DNA of 64,000 bases, taken from contig CAJJDN010000065.1 of the NCBI GenBank assembly GCA_905182985.1, forward strand, positions 214,522 to 278,521. Reading direction: 5' to 3'. This document shows, piece after piece, positions 11,940 through 23,326 of this stretch. Position numbers and translations under genes: made by a program. A model generated the notes under the pieces. It did no database searches. It was not told where the DNA came from and was given only the letters and a program-made list of their open reading frames with translations. Origin of the DNA: Paramecium sonneborni (Eukaryota > Ciliophora > Oligohymenophorea > Peniculida > Parameciidae). Each line of letters opens with the position of its first letter. The first letter of the stretch is position 1.

Positions 11940-12824
11940 TCAGCATTTTTTAGGAATACGTGAATTCTCTTAACTAATACTTCTAAAACTCTAAGGTTCA
12001 TTTCTCTAATTCAAAGGACTTTAAAAATGAATCAATAGGTATACCAAGGTTTTTTAATTAATTATCTAAGTGCATTTATCTCCATATAATTTGGCTATGA
12101 ATATTTTCTTGCTATTTTATCTGGGGAATCATTAGTTTAAGATTCTTTCATTATGGAACAACACTTACTCAATTAAGGAGTATTATCTCCTTTAGGTTTT
12201 TATGGTTCTTTACTTAATTGTTAATTCCGACCTTTCCTAATGGCAGCTTATACTTAATTAAAGTTATTTTTATTTGGAGAATTCTCTACTAAAGTGAAAA
12301 GCTATAAATTATCTAAATGATCCATTGATGATTATATTGGTTCTGTTTTAGTTGCTTAAAAGGGAATCTTCTGATTTCCTTTATGTTTTGTATCATATAT
12401 TTCATTCTTAATTGTCATTAATTCTTTTTCTTTATTATCAAGACTTTTTTTTAATTCAGTTATAAACTGTTCAGATTTAACTTTTTCAGATTCAAATTCC
12501 TCTAACTTTTATTGAGCTTATTCTAATAAAATTTATAGTTATTATTGCACTCTTATATGTTATCTTATATCTGCTTCCATTTTCTATAACTCAATTTCAA
12601 ATTATTTGCTATCCCCAAGCGAACACAATTTATCCTCTAATTCTAATTTAGATTTTATCAAATAAATAGCTATCTATTTTAAATAATTTAAGATGATTAT
12701 TTAATCTGTATTTTACAGAATTTCTCTTGATTCATTAATAGGTATCACCATCTGTAAATATTCTTTTGATGTCTCTTTTTAAATTAATTTTCATTACATA
12801 ATCTAGTTTCTTACAAATATCCAT
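11940..12824 (-). CDS. Coiled-coil protein, unknown role
   Basis: 277 residues with two introns: 12773-12797 (25 nt, ending AAGAG) and a 26-nt intron near the 3' end. It starts MDICKKLDY, then has a continuous heptad-rich region from residue 35 to 130 (ELEDKLCSLGDSKQFEIELQ, EQAQQKLEEFESEKVKSEQ), followed by a Ser/Asn/Pro-rich disordered tail with several Cys. No domain recognised. It ends 35 bases upstream of the PROPPIN start codon on the same strand. A basal-body or ciliary role would be a guess from composition only. Confidence 0.7.
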
Positions 12825-13030
12825 AAAGACTTCTAAGATTGGAGCAACCATTCCTTTATCTTAAATTCTTCTCCTTTTCATTATATTTGCATCATAATAA
12901 TTTTCTTTGTATTCATGCTAGTCCATTTTATATATATATATATAATTTATACTATATTCATTTTGTTAATCAAAAACAAGAAAATCATAAATCAAATTTT
13001 AGAATCATTATTTTTGTAAATTAATTGAAA

Positions 13031-14119
13031 TCATAAGTTTCTCTTCTTGTTTAAAATTTATGATAAATTTAATTATTTTGACTCAAGAAGACCAGAAGTC
13101 AATATAGTATTACTTTTAAATGACTTCTATGTACTTTCTCCTATACCTTAGTTAAAATCATGAATCATTTCAACTATTGAAACAGAAGATAGAGATAAAT
13201 TATTTATTTAATCTTAATCTGATTAAGCAGCATCAAATATTTATTAAATATTTTTTAGAGTAATATTAAGTGCAGGCAAATGTCCTTTTATTTATTAAAA
13301 TTTTTAATCTACTTGCTACAATCTTTGTATCTCACTACTCTCATTTTATTTATATTTATTTTCCTTTTATTTCTATAAATCCTTTTCTTAAATATCTATT
13401 ATTTTTTATAAATTCTCATTTTATTATTCTTATTCATAAATTTTTTGATCCTTTTCTGATATTATAAATTACAATTGTTCAATATATTAATTCGTTTATT
13501 AATCAGAATGCATCTAATCAATGTTTTTATTTTTCTCCATTATTTCCATTTCTTTTTCTAGTTATTAAATTCTCTAATACAAACTTAATTATAATTCTTA
13601 ATATTTTAATTTCCAATCTTCACAATATTATACAGAGGTATTTCGAGATTTCTAGTTCTTAGCAAGTTTACCCATACTTTTTTTATGACTACTATCATTC
13701 ACCTTCACTAATTTTTGGTCAAAGTTCATACTATTTTAAGGTGCATTTTTTTCATCCACTATGCTAATACCTACTTTAAAATTAAAATTCTCCTTTTAAT
13801 CCTTTTTACCATATAACAGTTACTTTGCCAAAAGCGGACTATTTTCTTATATATTTGCAGCAATAATTTATCTGGGTGATAAAGAAGCAGATGATCTTTA
13901 AATACTTTTTGGTGCATAATATGTAATTTATTTACTTTAAACTTTCTAAATAAAGTACTTACACAAACCATTTAGTGATTAAATTAGATTATTAGGTTTT
14001 GATTATTAAAGAGGAGTAGTTGGTATTAATTATTTAGATTTTGTTGTATGACAAGATTATTAGGATGAACGAGATTCTGTTTAAATATTATTTATTGAAT
14101 TTGGTGCAACTCGCTTCAT
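13031..14119 (-). CDS. Coiled-coil protein, intronless
   Basis: 362 codons without an internal TGA. It starts MKRVAPNSINN; the first 110 residues are Ser/Thr/Pro/Gln-rich and disordered. A coiled coil runs from about residue 150 to 260 (ELQLSLYQRIQQLEKEMEIM, EQLQFIISEKDQKIYEQEQQ), then a Ser-rich tail ends LLESKQLNLSQILNKKRNL. Glutamine is mostly TAA/TAG. No known family. In the standard code the frame is shattered, which shows the code reassignment. Confidence 0.7.
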
Positions 14120-14758
14120 TTGTATTATGGTCTGTTATAAAATTAATATTTATTTTTTAAATTTTATAAATAGATAAGTAGTGCATAGATTATCTTTAAT
14201 TCTTCATCAAAAATGTGAAGATTATATTTTAAAGTTCAATAACTGAAATTTTAATTGATCTTAAAGAATCTAGATAAAAAGAAAATAAATAAATCGAAGC
14301 CAAAAGACATAAAGACATATTGAGAATTTGGTTTAAGCGTTTACATATTTGTTAAAATATCATCTCAACATAACCTAATTCAAATATGTTTTCATTAAAA
14401 ATTTATATATGATAAATAACAAAAAAGCTTCAAAATTTATTGAACATATCAAAAAATAAATCTAATGATTAAATTCATATGATTACCTCCTTTTAAGAAT
14501 TATGATTTTCTAGCAATGAATTTAAAGGATTTTAATTTAAAAAAATTTTGAAATAGGAAGTGAATTTGATAAAAGATCTATTGATAATATTGATATTATA
14601 AGGATTAAATGTGATAATATAAATATGAGTGTTGAAATATTATAAAATAAAAGAAATAATAAAAATAATGAATAAATATTTAAGAAAGTTTAGAGAGAGA
14701 GATTTAAACTATCTTTGAATGTAAAATAAGTTGAAATTTTGATAATAAAATGATTATA
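14120..14758 (+). pseudogene. Probable remnant of a plus-strand gene
   Basis: Short protein-like stretches sit in different frames without a start codon or continuous model: LKESRQKENKQIEAKRHKD (near 14265), then HIENLVQAFTYLLKYHLNI (near 14317), then YDFLAMNLKDFNL (near 14500), and a final open stretch EIGSEFDKRSIDNIDIIRIK that runs to TGA near 14750. Introns may explain some of the shifts, but no set I tried gave one frame. Read as a degrading or 5'-truncated gene; it could still be a spliced gene I failed to assemble. Confidence 0.35.
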
Positions 14759-15243
14759 TCATCCATTATAGGGTTATTTACGTCCACGATCAAGTAATAA
14801 ATCTCTTTCATTTTTTTCATATTATAACTTCTCCTATTTATCCCTTTCTTCTTTATCTTTTTTTTCTTTAGCCTAAATATTATAGATTAAATAAATACAA
14901 ATTATAAATTGGTTTGTTTGGTAGCAACTCCAATATCAGTTTTTCTGGCTGCAAAATTATCTTAAAGCATTCCTCTAAATCTATTGATTTCTAAAGTTTA
15001 TTAAGCATAGGCCATTTCTTCTGCTTTTTCTTATTCTTATTTTCTTTTCTTTTCTTCAATTTATTATAAAATCCATTGCTTCTGTTACTCTTTATTATAT
15101 TTATTCCTAGCATCAAATTCTAACGAATATAAGATGAAATAAATACATAGATCTTCACCATCAAATTCTTTAAGACCACTGATTCCTTCTCTTTATTACC
15201 AATCTGGATGTTATCTAAATATAGTTTCCTTTGTTCTTTTCAT
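14759..15243 (-). CDS. RIB43A-like ciliary protein, short form
   Basis: 143 residues after removal of two introns (27 and 26 nt). The reading EFDGEDLQFDARNKYNKEQ, then QKQWILQQIEEKKRKQ, then EINRFRGMLQDNFAARKTDI and NLQFAKEKKDKEERDKQEK follows the C-terminal part of the RIB43A/RIBC family, an inner-junction protofilament-ribbon protein of ciliary doublets. Family members are usually about 350-400 residues; here only the C-terminal third is present and the start MKRTKETIFRQHPDWQQ lies only 16 bases from the start codon of the divergent transporter gene. So either this is a genuinely short paralogue or it was 5'-truncated by a rearrangement. Confidence 0.7.
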
Positions 15244-15259
15244 TATTAATATTAATAAA

Positions 15260-16817
15260 ATGAAAAGGAAGAATTCCAGCTCATCCGATATGCTAGAGTA
15301 GATTTTTAAATAATAAGGCATTCAGCTGGCGATATTAGTAGTCCAATGCTATCACCTCGTAGACATAGATAGAAAGGCAATGAGACTTTCAATTTTATGC
15401 TCCGAGTAGTCAATTCTTCATTTGTTTTCAGCTTATTAACCCTACCCTTTTATTTCTAAATGATTGGAATAATATTTGGAGTCTTTGGTTGCTTGTTTTT
15501 CTTTATTTTGAGTTACTTTCAATCATTACTTCTTTTGGATCTAAAATACTATGCTCGATCTAAAAAGAAGTAAGGAACACTTACAAAATTATTTGAACTA
15601 TTTCAAATGCCTAAATATTCAGCTGACATTTATCGAGGCATCATGATATTTAATGCATATCTTTACATAGTCTTATTAATGTGTGTATTTTAGTCTTCCA
15701 TATAATCTTTAATATATATGATGTCAAAATAATAAATAACAGATTAGGTAATAATTCTTTAATATTTAAGTGGGCTTAATCATTGGCATCATAATAATTC
15801 ATATAATTCATAGGAAGTCTTCTGATGATTCCATTTTTTGTTAAATGGAAATATCCTGTTTATATAGTTGCAATAGCTAGAATATTAGGTGTTTTTTCTA
15901 TGGTGTTCATTATAATAGCCTCATTTTCTATATCACACTCATCCAACCCAAATCAATATCTATATCCTTCAAGTTAGAAGGTTGTACAATCTTTTATTTC
16001 AACTCCAACAATATTAATGGCATTTGCTTATCATTCACAATTTTTTACTGGGAGAGCATCAGATAAAGGATTCGAAAATGATGATGATATAGAAAAGAAA
16101 TTAAAATAAGGTGCATTATTAGGTTCCTTATTCTTAATGTGTGCAGAAATAGCATTCTCCATTTTAGCAGCTATAGCTTTTACTTCTGTAAATAGTGAAC
16201 TTGATTCATTATATGGAAATTTAATAAGAATGGTTTATCAATCCAAAAATTTTATTCCACCTTTAGATAACACTTATTTTTACATATTCTATATTTTTAT
16301 CGCTGTTAGTGCCTAATTATAGTTATTATAATATATTCCATATGCCACTGTTTTAATACTTAATATATGGGATAAAAAACCATTAATCCCAAAAGAAAAG
16401 AATGTAGAATTCATGTTAATTACTGATGGTGATTTTCATAAAGAAGAAGAAAAAGAAAATAAAAAATCATAAACTATGAATCATAAGTTTAGATAATCAT
16501 TTGCCATTCATGAAGAAGCAAAACTTAAATAAAATTAAAAAACTTCCATTTTTGTAACTATTATCATCTATATTTTGGCATTCATATTTGCTATGGCTAA
16601 ACCACCAATATTATTATTAAGTTGCTTAATGGGAGCTACATCATAAAATTTTGTTACTTTTCTTATTCCTTCAATTTTATATTTGGATTAGTAATTTAAG
16701 TTTGATACTGATATATATAAGAAATGCTTTGCTTGGTTTACACTTATCTTTTCAATATTCTTTTCCATTATTTCAGTTTCATTTGGTCTTTATGGATTGT
16801 ATTAAGATGAGATTTGA
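15260..16817 (+). CDS. Amino-acid transporter, AAAP/SLC38-like
   Basis: 504 residues with two introns, 15298-15317 (20 nt) and 15748-15770 (23 nt). It begins with a Ser/Arg-rich cytosolic leader (MKRKNSSSSDMLEH) then GNETFNFMLRVVNSSFVFSL, the typical first membrane helix of the auxin/amino-acid permease family. About 11 hydrophobic segments follow, for example IGIIFGVFGCLFFFILSYF, AFAYHS near the middle, and paired helices at the C terminus. A hydrophilic loop rich in Glu/Lys lies around residues 370-410. Predicted proton- or sodium-coupled amino-acid uptake at the plasma membrane or an internal membrane; substrate not readable. Confidence 0.8.
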
Positions 16818-16875
16818 TTAATTAATAAAAAAATTTATAAATATTTCATTTATTTTTTTAAATTGTAGTTATACA

Positions 16876-19615
16876 TCATTCTTTTATAATTATTCTCCTT
16901 TTTAATTTTCTTCGATTCACAAAAATTCTTATTGGATTTTTCTTGTTTTATTACATAAATTTTTCATAAGTAACATTCACTCTATCAATAATGTTATCAA
17001 TATTAAATTGAGGAAAATAATATTTATATGATTACATTACCTCAAACTCTAAATCGGGATTATAAGTTGCTATTTTCGGATGAGTTGAAATTATTGATTT
17101 TTCTTTTTAATTTATGCTAAGTTTTTAAATCAATTCTTCAATGTAACTCTTTAAATCATCTTCTTTTTTTGTATTACTGGAATTATCAACAATAAGGGAA
17201 TGCTTTTTGATATTTTTTCTTTGAAATAAAGTGTTTTAAAGCGAATCACGTTATGAATCAATTTATTTAGTAAAGAATTGAAATTTAGAAGTATTTTTGT
17301 TGGGTGATTTAGAGATATTATGAGTGTTTGCTTTATTATCATCTTAAAGAGATTTACTAGAATCTAAATTTTAGGAATCGGCATCATGAATATTCAATTT
17401 CAACTTGTGATTACTATCATCATTTTAATCTTAATTTGGTCTAAAGAAAAGCTTAATAAATTTGATACATTTCATCAAGTATTTTTTAGCTGATCATGAA
17501 ATCTACACAAGCATTTTATGTACTTTATAAAGAAGATAAAGTATTTTATTTATGTCTTCTTCTGAAATCATTAAAATATTTTCTTTCTTATTATGTATTT
17601 TATCTGTATTTAGTTAATAGTTTAATTTTATCAACTTAATAAAATGTCATAGGGCATTACATATAGCCATGTGTCCATCCACAAATTTCACAAGTTCTTC
17701 CGATAACATTTTTTTTCTTGACACTAAATTTATATTAATCTCTAATTTTACACATCTTTTCAAATTCCTATCTATCATATTATAAAATTTCATAGAATGC
17801 AATTCTAGAAATGGTAGCTATCTTACTATATCCTTAACTGAGTATAATGTAATCATAAAAACCTTGTTCAGTAAATTCTTATTCACCAATAACTGTACCT
17901 TAAGTAAGTTACTTAAGAATTATAGGTTATCTTGAATTATGTCCTAATAATGTTAATTCTCCATTTAATAAAAATATTAATTGATCAGCAAATTGTTATG
18001 CTTTAACAACTTCAACACCTGGTTATAATTTTTAGACTTTAACCTTTGTACATAATTATTCAATAGTTGAATCTTTAAATTATTTTAATAAATAAGAATT
18101 CATAAGAATAGTTTTATAAGAATCTATCATAACTTCTTCTTCTAAATTTTTAGTTAATTTATTAAGTAATTATTCCCCTAAAGAATTTTCTTACTATTCT
18201 TATTAAAACAGATGCTAATAATATTTTCTTACTTTAATTGATAGTTTATCATTTAAGTTTCTTTATCTAATAATTTATTCAATAGCCTTCATTTAAGTTT
18301 TATATTAACGCTTCTTTTCATTCATTGATCTATAAATTTCTCCTATATTAGTTATAGTATATCCCAACATTCCACATAAACTCATAGCTACTAAAATAAC
18401 AAATATTTATTCATAAGCTGATTATGGAGTGATGTCTCCATATCCAACAGTCAAAGTTGTTATTACACTAAAATATAAAGATGCAATGTATCTCTAATTA
18501 AATTTTAAAATTTTACTATTCACTCCAACTCAAATGACTAATATTATAATAATCTAACCAATTCCTTCCTATTACAGAATATTCTTTCTCATATACTCCC
18601 AAAATATGCCAACTACATGCACAAAAATGTATGATAAAAATAAGCATTACTATCAATTTCATCAAATCAAATATCGCTGCTAAGTTTTCTTTAAAATTAG
18701 TATTATATTCAAATTAATCTAATAATCTTATCAATTAAGGAATTCTTAATACAAAAGATATCAATGGAATAAAATAACCATATAATATTTAAAAGTAAAG
18801 AGTACATACTATTATCAAATCAAAAGTAAATTGATTCTTTAAATAATTACTTGCTATCTTTATTCTGTTCTTCTTTAATGTTTAATCCTCATAAAAAGAA
18901 AGATTAAATGATATAAATATCCAAATCAATTACAATATTGTAGGTATTGTTTCAAATGCTATTGATATATCTTAATTCAAAAAGCTTATGTTAATTGGTA
19001 CATAAAATAGGTTTATTGTTATTGTTAAAATTAAGAGAAGTTCAAAATATATTATAAATTTTTGATCAGGTTAAAAAATTGGAATGAATTTCCCATAATA
19101 ATCCAGTAAAGCTTTAAATTATTTTTTAAAGAGAGAATAATGAACTCTTAATTCTGACCTTCCTTTTATTTAATACTTATTATTACGATAACGGACAATG
19201 TTTAAGTAATCTGAAGACAAATCCTAAATAATAGCATATATTCTCTTGTTTAATAATTTATATTTCATTGATTCTGTCTACAATTTCAACGTATACAAAA
19301 ATCGTATAATCATTGTAATAATTATTAAACCATTACTTTTCCATACATGAGTCATTCTACAATCATTTAAATATTACCCTATTGGTTAAGTAGTAAATAA
19401 ATCAGTATTTTTACTTATCAAGACTTTTTCTTTAACAACCACCATTTAACTATGACTAGGTGAAAAATAACTATGCTAATAAATTAATAAAGTAACCTTT
19501 AATTTGATTATTCTGAAGGACTATTTACTTCCTTATAAATGTTCTATAAACTTTCTTATTTCCCTATTGTGTTTCGCATTTCTTTAATTGCATTCTGACA
19601 TTCAAAATTGCTCAT
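16876..19615 (-). CDS. Voltage-gated K+ channel with cyclic-nucleotide-binding domain
   Basis: 887 residues; introns include a 32-nt one near the start, 18492-18516 (25 nt) and a 19-nt one in the C-terminal part. Six membrane segments: S1 (FELLLILTITINLFYV), S2-S3, an S4-like VLRIPQLIRLLDQFE, S5 (LIVMLIFIIHFCACSWHILG), pore with TLTVGYGDITPQS (filter codons at about 18434-18451) and S6. A C-linker (RSMNEKKRQY) and a CNBD follow (LQPGVEVVKAQQFADQLIFL, GTVIGEQEF). The architecture is EAG/HCN/CNG type, a family greatly expanded in Paramecium, where such channels set ciliary membrane potential. After the CNBD comes TCEICGWTHGYMQCP, a possible small metal-binding knuckle, then a long acidic/Ser-rich tail. 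Confidence 0.9.
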
Positions 19616-19691
19616 TTTATAATAAAATATACAAATAACTCAATTTTTTGTATTTCCAAAAAAAAAATAGTTTTTTAAAAAAACAAAAATT

Positions 19692-22600
19692 ATGAACCCT
19701 TCTGATCAAACTCCCAATAAACAAAAAAAAACAAAACCCAATATGTTTCAAATTTTCTAGTATTAATATCTGAGTATCATAAAAATTTAATTTATTTCTA
19801 GAAACCTAACCTTCACAAACCCAAGAAAAATCATTTCTTCCTATCAATTCAAATTATATTACAACTAAACACAAACTTAATCAAATTGTTTAAAACACAT
19901 CTTTGAATAAGAGTATTAAAGCTTCACATAAAGTCAAACTTTCGATATCAAACTTTTAAGATGATGAAGAGAAAATTGGTAGAATTAGTGCTACAGTATA
20001 AGAAGCAAGATCAATTTTAGAAGAAAATCAATAGCCTCAATTAAATTAGCCTGATCGTTAATAATAAATTATCTATTTACAATCAAAAATAAGAACTTAT
20101 TTAGTTAAGAAGAGATTGGCACCTTTAAAAAAATCTCATAAATATAAATATAGAAAACAAGTATTGAATGAATTGTTTGTTACTGAAGAAATCTATTGTT
20201 CAGCTCTTAAAACTATGATTAATTGCTATTTAAAACCTTTATCTGAATCTAAAGGCATTCTTTCATCAAGTGAAATAAAAGGACTTTTCTCCAATATTTA
20301 ATCTATATACATGCTTTCCCAAGAAACTCTTACTATATTTAGAGATTTATAAAAAGATTATCAATAAGAATTCTAGAATGCTATCAAATAGTTGCTTTCA
20401 CATGCCAATTTTTTTAAAATATATTAAGACTATTTAATAAATTATGCTAATGCTTCAAAATTATAGACAAATTTGAGAGTCAATAATAAATAATATAAAT
20501 CATTTTTAGATTAAGCAGATAAGAAAAATCTTGGCAAAAATTTAGAAAACTATTATTTAATTTTACCAGTTTAAAGAATTCCAAAATATGTACTTTTGTT
20601 TAAAGATTACATAAAAAATCTAAATTAAGAAAGTGTTGACTATCCTATATTCTAAAAGATTCTCTAAGAATTTGAAGCTGTTGCTAATCAAAATAATAAA
20701 GCTATGGATAGTTTATTATCAAAATAATAAATTTTTGAATTGCAATAATAATATGGAAAACATGTAAAAATTTTAGAATTAAACAGACAATTTCTTAAAG
20801 AAGAATCACTTTAAATGTACTTTTCTGTTGAAAGTGAGGTTAGACCTGTAATTGTGTATTTTTTCTCTGATTTAATTTTAATAACAGAAAGAGATCAAAT
20901 AAAATAAGGTTAAGTTTTTAGAACTTTTATTACCCTTAATCATTTAAGTTAATGTAATAAAATGGCAGAAATGTATAATTATAAGTTTTTATATTAAATT
21001 AATGGATCAGATAATCATGTTACTTTTGTAGTATAAAGCTAAGATTCTGAAAAAGATTTAAAAGAATAAATAGATTTTGTGAATGGAATCATACAATAAC
21101 TTTAAGAGAAGAAAGATAGAAGAAATAAATTGATTTAAGAAATTAAACCTGATTATGTACCTTAAGATGATTAGAGTAATTAATAAAATTTTGTTGTTAC
21201 TGTATAAATTTAGGGAACTCAAGAATTACTTGATAATTCAAATAAAAAGTATACAAGATATGTCTTTGAAATTGTAATTAATAACATTATAACCTAACAA
21301 ATTTATTTAAGATTTAGTTAGTTTAAATAAACATTAGAATTTGTTAAAGCCAAGTTTCCAAATATAAAAATACCAGAGATAAAGGAAACAACTTATTTTG
21401 ATAGGAATGAAGCCCTTGTGGTTGATGTAACTAATTTTATTATTAAGTTTAGAGAAGAAAGATTTTAATGACAGAATTTTTATTATAACTTTTGAATTCA
21501 AAAGATTTTAAAGCAGAAAATCAGTATCAAAAATAAATTCTTAACCAATTAGGATTGCATGAAAACTTTTATAGTTTATTAAGAAAATTAAAGGAAGAAA
21601 AAGAACGAGAGTCTTAAAATTTATCAATATTGAGTTTAAGAGGAAATAAAAAACCTTTAACTACTTTGATTGAAAATAATTTTAAATAATAAGGTTTTAG
21701 AAATTTTTAATAATCAAATATTAATACTATATAAACATAAGTGAGTACTCCTAGAGGACCAATTAAACCTATGGGTGATTTACTTAAATAAATATAATAA
21801 ACTGCTACTAAGAATGGAGAATAATAATAATCATAATAATAATAATAATAATAATAATAATCAGAAACCCAAGATCAATAATCAGAATAAAAATAAAATG
21901 TTAAAGGTTTGAGAGCTTCTAGTATGATAAATAGTAGGAAAGTATCTGCTTCATAATTACTTGCTGCTGATACTAGATGTAATTCTAGATAAGGATCTAT
22001 GATAGCTCCATAAGATGGAAATCTATAATTAGTAAAAATTAAAGTTTAAATATTTCTAAATTTTAAACCTTTTGAATATGAATACTAAATTTGTAGAGAA
22101 ACTGATGCTGAATAACTTAGAGATGAAGTGGCATTAGATATTTAACTTTAATATTCATATGATTTTAAACTATTCTTAATTGATGATTCAATTATTAAAC
22201 CATTAGATAAAGATGAAAAATTGTGGAATTTATTAATCAAAACAGATGAAACTAAAGGTTTATTCAAAAAGGCATAAAATTAACCTTAATACAATTAAAA
22301 ATTATTATAATTGAGAAAGTACTTATATGTGAATTGTGAGGAAGAAACAGAATTTTGTAAATGTGATCTAGTTAGATTATCATTAGTAAGTTATTAACTA
22401 TTTGATGATATCACAAATTAAAGATTAATATTAGAATCTAAAAATCATGTTATTTGTGCAGCATTATATTTAATACTAAATAAATTTAAAAAGATAGATA
22501 GGAACAACATTCCATTCAACGATATTAAAAAAGTATTTATTAATTTTATTTATTCTCTTAGTTAATTCCATCTTAAATTTTTAAGTATATTCAATAAGAA

Positions 22601-23314
22601 ACTTGGCTTAACTTCTTACCTACTATATTTGATAATTTCTATACATTGATCACAAATGAATATGCAGAAGATTAAAAAAAAGAAAAAGATTAGAATTTTA
22701 AGTTTTAATAATAAAATGCTAAATCCACAGTTAATAATGATTAGAATAATTAAATTACAGAATCAGACAATTCAGAAAATGCCATCACTCTTAAGACTGA
22801 AGCTCATTATGCTATGTTAATCTTTTTGGATATTTTAAAATCAACTAAATTTTTTGGTGTTACTAATTTTAAAGTATAAAGTGATAAGGAAACTTTAATG
22901 TATTTGTTTGAATTAAGTAAACACTATTGGTAAGAAAAGAAAAAATAAAATAAACTTTCTTCATCATATGCTATTGAAGATTGTCGTACATGGACATCAT
23001 TTTATTTGTGTATAAATTATAAGTGTATTATATTTCTAAAATAACTGAATTCCTAACTAGAAATCTTAGAACTTGATTATGAAGAAATAGATTAAATTAG
23101 TTCATTACAAAAAAATTTGGGAATTTACATTTTCAATCCATAGACAAATAATTTTGGGATTCAAATTAATAAGAGAATTTGTTTGAATTTTGAAACAGAA
23201 AAGAGTTATTAGATTAAATAATTAATATAGACATATGACTAGATGCAAATGGAAAACCGTTAAGCATTAGAGCTTTAATGTGATGAAGAGTAAAATTTTA
23301 ATGAGTTTTAATGA
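19692..23314 (+). CDS. RhoGEF with DH, PH and PX domains plus a FERM-like C terminus
   Basis: 1179 residues; introns 19774-19801 (28 nt), 21427-21452 (26 nt) and 22533-22561 (29 nt) make the length exact. DH domain at about residues 145-345: QVLNELFVTEEIYCSALKTM and the conserved LPVQRIPKYVLLFKDY. PH-like region at about 365-460 (VIVYFFSDLILITERD). PX domain at about 490-610 (RYVFEIVI, RFSQFKQTLEFVKAKFPNIK, ALVVDRRKILMTEFLLQLLN). A pure TAA polyglutamine run is encoded near 21820-21860. The remainder (about 750-1150) has ubiquitin-like and helical stretches resembling FERM lobes (YLYVNCEEETEFCKCDLVRL). DH catalyses GDP release from Rho GTPases; PH and PX target phosphoinositide membranes. The FERM part is the least certain. 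Confidence 0.85.
21820..21860 (+). repeat. TAA trinucleotide tract coding polyglutamine
   Basis: A run of TAA codons interrupted once by TCA inside the RhoGEF gene. Under the ciliate code it encodes a Gln stretch; under the standard code it would be a string of stops. It lies in a disordered linker between the PX domain and the C-terminal region and is a slippage-prone microsatellite. Confidence 0.85.
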
Positions 23315-23326
23315 ATATGAATAGTT

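Noticed and set aside
12900..12960. (TA)n runs here and at 1411-1435 and 10230-10252 considered as a telomere- or element-related signal
   Set aside because: Simple TA repeats are common in this AT-rich genome; no GGGGTT/GGGTTT telomeric repeat or inverted repeat is nearby.
15270..15420. Possible structured RNA because the patch is less AT-rich
   Set aside because: It is explained as the first coding exons of the transporter once a 20-nt intron is removed.
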